Shown piece by piece: positions 1 through 6,356 of a stretch of DNA of 6,356 nucleotides. The DNA is from Bacteroidota bacterium. Its GTDB lineage: Bacteria; Bacteroidota; Ignavibacteria; Kapaibacteriales; Kapaibacteriaceae. Made by a program: the position numbers and the translations under genes. Under the pieces are notes generated by a model, which was given only the letters and a program-made list of their open reading frames with translations, did no database searches and was not told the origin of the DNA. Position 1 is the first letter of the stretch, and every line of letters begins with the position of its first letter. The stretch is taken from NCBI GenBank assembly GCA_003488525.1, contig DNLG01000047.1, positions 1 to 6,356 on the forward strand, written 5' to 3'.

Positions 1-45
1 TACTACACGGACTACGTCAAGAAGTCCGGCGGCGGCGAGGAGTAA
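1..45 (+). CDS. 3' end of an unidentified gene (C-terminal 14 residues only)
   Basis: The window opens inside a reading frame that translates as YYTDYVKKSGGGEE and stops at TAA 43-45. The frame is the same as that of the following helicase, and the stop lies 9 nt before the helicase ATG. The tail is aromatic, then basic, then Gly-rich and acidic, as is common for a flexible C-terminus. Too little is present to name a family. The close spacing, and the fact that its last two Glu codons (GAGGAG) supply the ribosome binding site of the next gene, suggest cotranscription and coupled translation with the helicase. The reading frame itself is an inference from this context and could be chance in so short a stretch. 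Confidence 0.55.
   Translation, partial: YYTDYVKKSGGGEE
37..42 (+). promoter_or_regulatory. Shine-Dalgarno site of the helicase gene
   Basis: GAGGAG lies 12 nt upstream of the ATG at 55 and matches the anti-Shine-Dalgarno core. It sits inside the last two codons of the preceding gene, directly before its TAA, so a ribosome terminating there would be positioned to restart. It supports 55 as the helicase start. Confidence 0.55.
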
Positions 46-54
46 CCCCACCCC

Positions 55-2379
55 ATGCTCACACTCACACCTGTCGGGTCGGGTCAGCCCCCTGACAACG
101 ACCTGCTTGCCGGACTCAACGAACATCAGGCCGAAGCGGTCCGCTGCATAAGCGGTCCACTGCTGATCATTGCCGGTGCAGGCAGTGGTAAGACGCGCGT
201 GCTGACGGTGCGCCTTGCCTACATGCTGCGCAATGGCATCGATCCACGCCAGGTGCTGGCGCTGACGTTTACCAACAAGGCAGCGGGCGAAATGAAAGAG
301 CGTATCGGACATCTGGTGGGCGCATCGACGGCCCGCTCGATCTGGGCCGGCACGTTCCATTCGATCTTCGCGCGTATCCTTCGGCAGTACGCCGAACGCG
401 TCGGCTACACGCCGGCATTTACGATCTACGATACGGACGATCAGACCGCAGCGATCAAGGCGGTGATGAATCAGCTGGGCATCTCGCAGCAGGTGCTTCC
501 GCCGTCGGGCGTGCGCTCGCGCATCTCGTCGGCAAAGAATTCGATGATCTCCTGGCAGGAGTATGCGCGCTCGGCCAAGAGCGTACTGGAGCAACAGACA
601 GGACAGATCTTCGAGCAATACGAGCGGCGTCTGCGTCTGAGCAATGCGATGGACTTTGATGATCTGCTTAACGTGACCATCCGTTTGCTGCGCGACAATC
701 CGGATGTGCTGGCAACGCTGCAGGACAGGTTCCGGTATATCATGGTGGACGAGTACCAGGACACGAACCGCTCGCAGTACACCGTCGTGTCGATGCTGGC
801 GGCGCGCCACGGCAACCTTTGCGTGGTGGGCGATGATGCCCAGAGCATCTATCGCTGGCGCGGCGCCGAGATCCGGAATATTCTCGACTTTGATCGCGAC
901 TATCCGAAGGCGCAGGTGGTGCGCCTGGAGCAGAACTACCGTTCTACCAAGACCATCCTTGCCGCAGCGCACAGTGTGATCAAGCGCAATGCGACGCAGC
1001 TGAAGAAGGAGCTCTGGACGGATAACTCGGAAGGTGAGAAGATCACCGTGCTGGCCTGCAGGGATGACCGCGAAGAGGCCGAGATGATCGCACGGACGAT
1101 CCGCTCGCGCATGGCCTCACACGGGTACTCGCCCAAGGATGTGGCCATCCTGTACCGGACCAATGCGCAGTCACAGGCACTCGAGGACGCCCTGCGTCGC
1201 TCGAACATGGCCTATCACATCGTCAGCGGTGTGAGTTTCTACAAACGCAAGGAAGTCAAAGACGCCCTGGCCTACCTGCGCATCCTGGTCAACCCCGACG
1301 ATAGCGAGAGCATTCTGCGGGTGATCAACGAGCCGGCACGCGGGATCGGCAACACGAGCATTGAGCGCATCCAGAGCTATGCCGTGCAGCATGGTATTAC
1401 GTTTCATGCAGCACTGCAGCAGATCGACCGGGTGCCGCTCATGCAGGCGCGTACGGTTAAGGCCGTGAGCGAGTTCATCGGCATCATCGACCGGCATCGC
1501 GAACTCGTCAACGAGCTTCCGCCGGCAACGCTGGCACAGGCCTACATCGAGGCAACGGGCTTGCCGCAGATGTATCGTCTGCAGCAGAGTGAGGAAGCGC
1601 TCGACCGGTGGAACAACATCGAGCGTGTGCTCGATCATATCGCCGAGCAGCAGGAGCTTGACGAGTCGCTCACGCTGGTGACGTATCTCGAGCAGATCGC
1701 ACTGATCAGCGACGCCGATGATCCGGAGCTCGGGAACAACCGCATAGCGATGATGACCATGCATGCGGCCAAGGGGCTGGAGTTTCCGCTGGTGATCATT
1801 GCCGGACTCGAGCAGGGGCTGTTTCCGCTGGCCAAGGCCGAGCAGGATCCGGAAGAGCAGGAAGAAGAACGACGTCTGCTGTACGTGGGTATGACGCGTG
1901 CACGCGAGCAGCTGGTGCTGTCATACGCCGAGAAGCGTTTCCGCTTCGGCGAGATCACGTACTCACGTCCGTCGATGTTCCTGGCGGAGATCGATAAGTC
2001 CACCATTGCCCCTTCCGGACGTAGCATGACGGGCTCGGAGGTGACGCAGCAGAGGCCACTGAAAGCCCCGTATCAGCAGGCGCCGGGCAGAGCCGGATCG
2101 GCGCGGGGCGCATCGGCCATCGAGCACAACGAGTACTCGCAGATACCTGTCCCGAAGCGCTACACCAGCGTCTCGCAGCCGGCCTCGCGACGTCAGGTCG
2201 AACAGCAGGCGGCTGCCACGGTGCGCGTTGGACAGCGCGTAAAACATCCGATGTTTGGCTCCGGCACCATCAGCGCCGTCACCGGCGGAGGTCAGACCGA
2301 AAAGGCCACGGTGCTCTTCGATAACGGACAACGCAAACAACTCATGGTCGCCTTTGCCCGTCTGGAGATCATCGGATAG
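55..2379 (+). CDS. pcrA: ATP-dependent 3'-5' DNA helicase, PcrA/UvrD family (SF1A)
   Basis: This is a cytoplasmic superfamily 1A helicase that unwinds DNA in nucleotide excision repair, mismatch repair and clearance of replication blocks. The 774 residues carry the full motif set in order: Q motif LNEHQAEAV (21-29), Walker A AGAGSGKT (40-47), motif Ia LTFTNKAAGEMKER (about 70-83), Ib GTFHSIFARILR (about 99-110), Walker B DEYQD (232-236), motif III VVGDDAQSIYRWRGA (257-271), motif IV LEQNYRST (291-298), motif V TMHAAKGLEFPLV (568-580) and motif VI RRLLYVGMTRARE (606-618). A low-complexity linker rich in Ala, Gln, Ser and Pro (about 660-720) leads to a C-terminal Tudor-like domain (about 723-774, VRVGQRVKHPMFGSG to AFARLEII), which in PcrA/UvrD contacts RNA polymerase. 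Length and the Tudor domain favour PcrA/UvrD over Rep. No catalytic residue is missing. The start at 55 is supported by GAGGAG at 37-42. Confidence 0.95.
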   Translation: MLTLTPVGSGQPPDNDLLAGLNEHQAEAVRCISGPLLIIAGAGSGKTRVLTVRLAYMLRNGIDPRQVLALTFTNKAAGEMKERIGHLVGASTARSIWAGTFHSIFARILRQYAERVGYTPAFTIYDTDDQTAAIKAVMNQLGISQQVLPPSGVRSRISSAKNSMISWQEYARSAKSVLEQQTGQIFEQYERRLRLSNAMDFDDLLNVTIRLLRDNPDVLATLQDRFRYIMVDEYQDTNRSQYTVVSMLAARHGNLCVVGDDAQSIYRWRGAEIRNILDFDRDYPKAQVVRLEQNYRSTKTILAAAHSVIKRNATQLKKELWTDNSEGEKITVLACRDDREEAEMIARTIRSRMASHGYSPKDVAILYRTNAQSQALEDALRRSNMAYHIVSGVSFYKRKEVKDALAYLRILVNPDDSESILRVINEPARGIGNTSIERIQSYAVQHGITFHAALQQIDRVPLMQARTVKAVSEFIGIIDRHRELVNELPPATLAQAYIEATGLPQMYRLQQSEEALDRWNNIERVLDHIAEQQELDESLTLVTYLEQIALISDADDPELGNNRIAMMTMHAAKGLEFPLVIIAGLEQGLFPLAKAEQDPEEQEEERRLLYVGMTRAREQLVLSYAEKRFRFGEITYSRPSMFLAEIDKSTIAPSGRSMTGSEVTQQRPLKAPYQQAPGRAGSARGASAIEHNEYSQIPVPKRYTSVSQPASRRQVEQQAAATVRVGQRVKHPMFGSGTISAVTGGGQTEKATVLFDNGQRKQLMVAFARLEIIG

Positions 2380-4264
2380 AAGCACATGCCTTCTTGCAGC
2401 TCTCATGCTTCTTACCGGAGCGATGAGTAGCCGCGCACAGCAGCTTGCCCCGCTCCTGCCGCGTGCCGATTCGATGTCGAGAAAGGGGCTTGACTTTGGC
2501 GTCGACAAGATCACGAACACGTTTGTCTGGACGGGGAATGCGGATCTGGACCTGGTGACGGACGTCGGGACGTTTACGCTGGTCAACCGCTTTCGATCGA
2601 CGGCGTTTCGCACGAGTACCTTGGCCACGCGCGATGATCAGCAGTCGCAGATCGCCTACATGCTTCCGCTCTCGGCGGGCGTATCGGCCGTTGTGCGCCA
2701 GGCATGGACACTGTCGCAGGACTCGCGCAGCATCGGTCTGAATTCCCTTGAGCGGCTGGGGGCCGTTGCGGGACTGCGGTACAACCTCATGGAGGGAGTC
2801 GACCTCGAAGCGATTGCCGGAACGGAATCGTCGTCGCAGCTGGGGGTGAAGGCCGCCGGACCCGTAGCGGCGCTTACCGGTTCGGTGCGTCGCCTCGACC
2901 TTGAACAGTGGGCGCTCAATGGTAATCTTACGGCCGACTGGCAGAGGCTCGACACGAGGCGCACCAATAGCGATGTCGACCTAAAGGCACGGGTTGAACG
3001 CGACCTTTCCGAGGGCTCGCTGATGTCCCTCTCGGTGAGCTCTACGGACCGACGCCGGCAGTTCTTTACCTCGGTGTCGCCCTCAGCCCCATTGAATGTG
3101 GAACAACGTCAGGAACAGCTTCTCGATGTGAGTGGTTCGATCATGTATGCCGTCTCTCCAACCTTTGCCGTGGGCTTCGATGGCATCGTCCAGTCCAACA
3201 GTATCGAGCGTTCATTCGGGTCGCCTGTGACCGCTCTGCCCATCACATCGGTCAGCCGCACGCTCGACGAGCTGGTGATCGACGTGTCGACATCGCTGCA
3301 GTGGACGCTGCCGACGCTGCGTGCCTCCATCACGGGCTCGCTGTTTCAGCGTAGTGAGCGCAACGGCGTGCAGGACGTGCATGGCGTAACGCCGGCAGAC
3401 CTGCAGGCAACACGTGCGCAGGAGTTTCAGCGCGACAACGAGGCGTTTCGCACGCGCGGTCTGCTGCGCGTGGAATGGATGGCCTCACCGTCTGACACCT
3501 TTCGTATTGACGGGGCTTCCTGGCTGCTGCGCTACGACACGCCCAGCACGACCAATGATGACGATCGTGATGAGCTGGCCTCGACGCTGACGCTGAGCTA
3601 TGGCCGACGCATCTCCGATAACCTGAGCATGAACCTTGCGCTGTCGGGTCAGTTCCTGCACCTCGTCTTTCTGAAAGCCTCGCGCAGCGCACTGAATAAC
3701 GTCAATCGCTCGCTGCGCCTCGCCCCCTCCTTCACGCTCAACTACCGGCGGCTGACCATGCAGCCGCAGTTCGAGATTCTTGCCAACTACACCGCGTATG
3801 ACTACGAGACCACGGCCGCTTCGGCACGCTCGTTCTCCTTCCGTCAGTTGTCATACCGCGACTCAATACGCATCGGCCTTACACCCACGCTGGCCTTTGA
3901 GGCGCCCGTGCTGCTGCGCTACTTCGAGCGTGCTACGTTCCGCTGGACGTCGTTCTCCGAGTCGCCCGAGACCGGCAACCTGGAGTACCTCATCAAACTG
4001 CTGCTTATCGCTCGCCCCCTTGCAAATGTTGAAGCCGGCGCGGGCCTGCGTCTGTATCAGCTCGATCAGTCAAGCATCCGCTTCGGTCAGCCGAGCATCT
4101 CCACCGGCTCACTGCACTCCATCGGACCCGAAGTGATCCTGCGCTACTCCTCCGAAGGGGGCTCATCCGTCTCCCTCTCGGGATGGTATGAGTATCAGAC
4201 CATTAACGCTGTGAATGAACGTAAACTCCCGAACCTGCTGCTGCGATGTAGCGTCGGGTACTAG
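2354..4264 (+). CDS. Predicted outer-membrane beta-barrel protein with signal peptide (family not recognised; start uncertain)
   Basis: I do not recognise a named family. Most of the roughly 600 residues are alternating polar/hydrophobic strands joined by short turns and longer polar loops. The chain ends LLLRCSVGY, with the terminal aromatic residue typical of BAM-inserted barrels, so outer-membrane insertion is inferred. No TonB plug or OmpA-like domain is visible. One loop (3530-3577) carries the acidic stretch RYDTPSTTNDDDRDEL, a possible cation site. The N-terminus has a signal-peptide core (CLLAALMLLTGAM, then SSRAQ) encoded at 2387-2440. An ATG at 2405 falls inside this core and would truncate it. 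The TTG at 2354 gives a complete signal peptide with two Arg before the core, but overlaps the helicase by 26 nt and lacks a clear Shine-Dalgarno. An ATG at 2386 is well placed but one frame off, so an indel is possible. The open frame continues up to an ATG at 2255, inside helicase coding sequence. It lies 8 nt upstream of the anti-sigma gene. Confidence 0.75.
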   Translation: MPVWRSSDRSTCLLAALMLLTGAMSSRAQQLAPLLPRADSMSRKGLDFGVDKITNTFVWTGNADLDLVTDVGTFTLVNRFRSTAFRTSTLATRDDQQSQIAYMLPLSAGVSAVVRQAWTLSQDSRSIGLNSLERLGAVAGLRYNLMEGVDLEAIAGTESSSQLGVKAAGPVAALTGSVRRLDLEQWALNGNLTADWQRLDTRRTNSDVDLKARVERDLSEGSLMSLSVSSTDRRRQFFTSVSPSAPLNVEQRQEQLLDVSGSIMYAVSPTFAVGFDGIVQSNSIERSFGSPVTALPITSVSRTLDELVIDVSTSLQWTLPTLRASITGSLFQRSERNGVQDVHGVTPADLQATRAQEFQRDNEAFRTRGLLRVEWMASPSDTFRIDGASWLLRYDTPSTTNDDDRDELASTLTLSYGRRISDNLSMNLALSGQFLHLVFLKASRSALNNVNRSLRLAPSFTLNYRRLTMQPQFEILANYTAYDYETTAASARSFSFRQLSYRDSIRIGLTPTLAFEAPVLLRYFERATFRWTSFSESPETGNLEYLIKLLLIARPLANVEAGAGLRLYQLDQSSIRFGQPSISTGSLHSIGPEVILRYSSEGGSSVSLSGWYEYQTINAVNERKLPNLLLRCSVGY

Positions 4265-4267
4265 GTG
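4263..4267 (+). promoter_or_regulatory. Probable Shine-Dalgarno of the anti-sigma factor gene
   Basis: AGGTG overlaps the TAG stop of the barrel gene and ends 5 nt before the ATG at 4273. It is a modest match, but its spacing supports this start and suggests translational coupling across the 8-nt gap. Confidence 0.4.
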
Positions 4268-4272
4268 CTGCC

Positions 4273-4674
4273 ATGCTAACGCTACGATTGCCCACGTTGA
4301 TTGCCAGTATCCGTGCCATCGAGCCCGCGTTGTCGGGGCTTCCGGACTGGCCACAGCTTACGGGGTCGATGCAGCACAACGTTGTGCTGGCAACGACGGA
4401 GCTGGTGACCAATGCCATCATTCACGGAAATCGCGGCGAAGCGCACAGGTCGGTGCACGTAAGCGTGGAGCTTGGCACAGATGAAATAGTTATCGTTGTC
4501 ACCGATGAAGGTCAGGGGTTCGACGTCGAGTCGGTGCCCGATCCTACGTCGCCGGCCCTGCGCGAGCGTGAGGGCGGAAGGGGCTTGCATACGGTGCAAC
4601 GTCTTGCCGATGCGCTGACCTTTGAACACACAGAGTCCGGTCATTCAGTCACAATCAGATTTCATCGAACATGA
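4273..4674 (+). CDS. Anti-sigma regulatory factor / serine-threonine protein kinase, RsbW-like (HATPase_c_2)
   Basis: This is a small stand-alone GHKL-fold ATPase of the RsbW/SpoIIAB type. Such cytoplasmic proteins bind a sigma factor or another partner and phosphorylate a STAS-domain anti-anti-sigma protein on serine or threonine. The 133 residues span one domain: N box TELVTNAIIHGN (42-53, with E43 and N47 as predicted Mg-ATP residues), G1 box TDEGQGFD (77-84, D78 contacting adenine) and G2 box GGRGL (101-105) followed by the usual HTVQRLAD helix. The length is normal for the family and no histidine-kinase dimerisation or sensor domain is attached. No sigma factor, STAS protein or PP2C phosphatase gene lies in this window, so the partner is unknown. 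It starts 8 nt after the barrel gene and overlaps the peptidase gene by 4 nt, indicating cotranscription with both. The family call is firm; the specific target is not inferable. Confidence 0.9.
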   Translation: MLTLRLPTLIASIRAIEPALSGLPDWPQLTGSMQHNVVLATTELVTNAIIHGNRGEAHRSVHVSVELGTDEIVIVVTDEGQGFDVESVPDPTSPALREREGGRGLHTVQRLADALTFEHTESGHSVTIRFHRT

Positions 4675-6245
4675 TGTTCTGCCTGCGGTCCATTGCGATC
4701 CTCGTTGTCACAAGCGTTTCCCTCCATGCACAGCTTGCGTTGCCTGCCGACGCACAGAAGCTGTTTGTTCCGCAGAGCTTTCAGACGCACCTGTCGCATC
4801 TGGCATCCGACGAGATGCGCGGCCGCGACACTCCGTCGCCTGAGCTTGACCGAGCGGCCAATTACCTTGCGGAGCACTTCAAGCGCATCGGCCTGCAGCC
4901 GCTTGGCGGCCAGTACCTGCTGCCCTTTACGCTCATCCGCCCGGATCTGAACACCGCACCCGACGTCACCAACTTGTCGATCACGGCGGGTGGGGAAACA
5001 CGAAGCTTTGCGCTGACGAAGGACTTCATCCCTTTCGAGCAGACCGGCGAGGGTAGGTTCGCGAACTCTGCCGTGAGCTTTGTCGGATTTGGCATCACGG
5101 CTCCGGAGTACAACTACGATGACTATGCCAATGTTGATGTCAGGGGGCATGTGGTGCTTATGCTGCGTGGCGAGCCGGAGACCACCGACACGGCGGTCTT
5201 TCGTGGTGCGGCCTTCACTCGTCACTCGACAAATCGCGAGAAGCTCCGTCGCGCAAAGCAGAATGGCGCGGCTGCGGTTCTGATGGTCGATGCCATTCGC
5301 GCTCCGAGAAAGCCAATGGTATCGGGCTATGCATGGCCATCACTCTTTCCGGGCGGGGCACGCTCCTCGCGGGGCATGACGCTGGGTTCAGAACGAACAG
5401 ACTCGCTCGCATTACTCCATGTTGGAGAGGCCGTCGTCAACTCGCTCGTCGGTTCGGTCGATACGCTTCGAACGTGGACCAAGAGCATCGACTCGACGCT
5501 GCGTCCACGTTCGTTTCGCATTGCGAATGCATCGGTCACGGGTGCCGTCCAGCTGCGTCCCGACAGTTTCAGCGTGAATAATGTTGCCGGCATCCTTCGC
5601 GGATCAACGTATCCGGACGAGTACGTGGTAATGGGTGCGCACTACGACCACGTGGGCGTTGGTAAACCGAACTCGTCGGGTGACTCGATCTACAACGGCG
5701 CCGACGATAACGCATCAGGTACCACGAGTCTGATGGTTGCTGCAGAAGCCCTGGCCCAAAGCAGCACACGGCCCGAACGCAGCGTTGTCTTTGTTGCCTT
5801 TGCTGCCGAGGAAAAGGGGCTCCTCGGTTCCAAAGCTTATGTGCGGAGCTCGCCGCTTCCCATCGATAAGTGCGTTGCAATGATCAACACGGACATGATC
5901 GGTCGCTCGGTTGACGGTAAACTCTCCATCGGCGGCGCCGAACGCTGTCCGGACCTTGTGGCGATCAACGAAGAAGAGAATCGTAAACTCAAAGCCCCCT
6001 TCTCGCTTGCCTACGATATCGAGCAGTACTTCTTCCGCAGCGATCAGGCATCATTCGCCATGAAGCGTATCCCGGTGATCTTCTACTTCACCGGCGAGCA
6101 TAAGGATTATCATAAGGTCACCGACGAGATCCACCTGATCGACTTCTCCTCCCTGGCCGAGATCTCGAAGCTCGCTACCTCCGTCCTCTGGCGCGCCGCC
6201 CATAGCACACGCACAACATATCTCCCCGCAGGATTTGAAGAGTAG
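4671..6245 (+). CDS. Secreted M28-family zinc metallopeptidase with PA domain (aminopeptidase-like)
   Basis: This is a predicted exported di-zinc exopeptidase of family M28, probably periplasmic or extracellular and acting on peptides. Residues 1-20 form a signal peptide (MMFCLRS, then a hydrophobic core ending SLHA before Q21); the Cys at 4 is too early for a lipobox. A segment typical of M28 N-termini follows (about 35-80, LASDEMRGRDTPSPELDRAA). A protease-associated domain runs from about 135 to 250 (VSFVGFGITAPEYNYDDY to GAAAVLMVD). The catalytic domain has every expected ligand: H324 and D326 in GAHYDHVG, bridging D345 in GADDNASGT, catalytic E380 and ligand E381 in AAEEKGLLGS, D408 in NTDMIGR and H481 in HKDYHKVTDE. 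It should therefore be active. The 524-residue length suits the PA-containing subgroup. The start overlaps the anti-sigma stop as ATGA; a second in-frame ATG at 4674 is equally possible. Substrate specificity cannot be read from the sequence. Confidence 0.93.
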   Translation: MMFCLRSIAILVVTSVSLHAQLALPADAQKLFVPQSFQTHLSHLASDEMRGRDTPSPELDRAANYLAEHFKRIGLQPLGGQYLLPFTLIRPDLNTAPDVTNLSITAGGETRSFALTKDFIPFEQTGEGRFANSAVSFVGFGITAPEYNYDDYANVDVRGHVVLMLRGEPETTDTAVFRGAAFTRHSTNREKLRRAKQNGAAAVLMVDAIRAPRKPMVSGYAWPSLFPGGARSSRGMTLGSERTDSLALLHVGEAVVNSLVGSVDTLRTWTKSIDSTLRPRSFRIANASVTGAVQLRPDSFSVNNVAGILRGSTYPDEYVVMGAHYDHVGVGKPNSSGDSIYNGADDNASGTTSLMVAAEALAQSSTRPERSVVFVAFAAEEKGLLGSKAYVRSSPLPIDKCVAMINTDMIGRSVDGKLSIGGAERCPDLVAINEEENRKLKAPFSLAYDIEQYFFRSDQASFAMKRIPVIFYFTGEHKDYHKVTDEIHLIDFSSLAEISKLATSVLWRAAHSTRTTYLPAGFEE

Positions 6246-6356
6246 GGGGGGGGAGGCGGCAAGACCAAACGACAGAACCGAAAGAAAGGTAAGGGAGGGG
6301 GGGGGGGGGGGGGGGCGGGGGGGGGCGAAGGGGAGAGGCCAGGGGTTGAGGGGGGA
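6246..6356. other. Non-coding G-rich end with long poly-G tracts
   Basis: No gene, hairpin terminator or promoter is visible after the peptidase stop. A run of nine G (6245-6253) begins with the last base of the TAG. After a mixed stretch (about 6254-6292) come 19 consecutive G (6297-6315), one C, then nine more G (6317-6325). From 6291 to 6356 there are only four C and two T. This composition is unlike the rest of the window. It most resembles a low-quality read or contig end, although a real G-quadruplex-forming tract cannot be excluded. Confidence 0.7.

Noticed and set aside
134..162. Short direct repeat AGCGGTCC occurring twice
   Set aside because: Both copies are in helicase coding sequence near the Q motif, are only 8 nt long and appear only twice, which is expected by chance.
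2255..2353. Upstream extension of the barrel gene to the ATG at 2255
   Set aside because: It would overlap the helicase Tudor domain by 125 nt, put a long Pro/Arg-rich segment ahead of a signal peptide, and has no ribosome binding site.
471..2628. Several antisense and alternate-frame open frames across the helicase gene (for example 1171-1764 minus, 1635-2027 minus, 1963-2628 minus)
   Set aside because: They lie opposite or within a gene with complete SF1A motifs, show no domain of their own and have the Arg/Ser/Cys-rich composition of shadow frames in GC-rich DNA.
4662..5225. A 187-residue minus-strand open frame opposite the peptidase gene
   Set aside because: It is fully covered by the signal peptide and PA region of a well-supported M28 peptidase, and no protein family is recognisable in it.
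6246..6290. Possible rho-independent terminator after the peptidase gene
   Set aside because: No inverted repeat followed by a T tract is present; the region is purine-rich with no stem partner for the G runs.
1..6356. CRISPR array, tRNA, rRNA, insertion sequence or phage elements
   Set aside because: No spaced repeats, tRNA-like cloverleaf, rRNA-like sequence, transposase motifs or terminal inverted repeats were seen; nearly all the window is accounted for by the listed genes.

Overview
The window is a gene-dense, GC-rich bacterial stretch in which every gene is on the + strand: the last codons of an unidentified gene, a PcrA/UvrD-type DNA helicase, a predicted outer-membrane beta-barrel protein, a small RsbW-like anti-sigma factor/serine kinase, and a secreted M28 zinc peptidase. 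Two envelope proteins with cleavable signal peptides, one of them a barrel ending in a C-terminal aromatic residue, point to a diderm (Gram-negative) bacterium. The combination is reminiscent of the Bacteroidota/Chlorobi/Ignavibacteria/Kapabacteria side of the FCB group. That placement is an impression from protein style, not something the window proves.

Layout: 1-45 is the 3' end of a gene with a charged Gly-rich tail, and its last codons double as the Shine-Dalgarno of the helicase. 55-2379 is the helicase, with all SF1A motifs and a C-terminal Tudor-like domain. About 2354-4264 is the barrel protein, whose start is uncertain: the signal-peptide core is in frame, but the nearest well-placed ATG (2386) is in another frame. 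4273-4674 is the anti-sigma factor, 8 nt after the barrel stop. 4671-6245 is the M28 peptidase, overlapping the anti-sigma gene by 4 nt (ATGA). 6246-6356 holds no gene and becomes an extreme poly-G tract, which looks like the low-quality end of a contig.

The intergenic gaps are only a few bases, and no promoter or terminator hairpin was recognised, so the genes could be cotranscribed. The barrel, the GHKL regulator and the exported peptidase form the tightest group. The helicase is a housekeeping repair and replication gene and need not be functionally linked to them. I see no clear new defence, mobile or CRISPR-type system. The points most worth a second look are the broken-looking start of the barrel gene, the unassigned barrel family coupled to an orphan anti-sigma factor, and the suspicious poly-G end.
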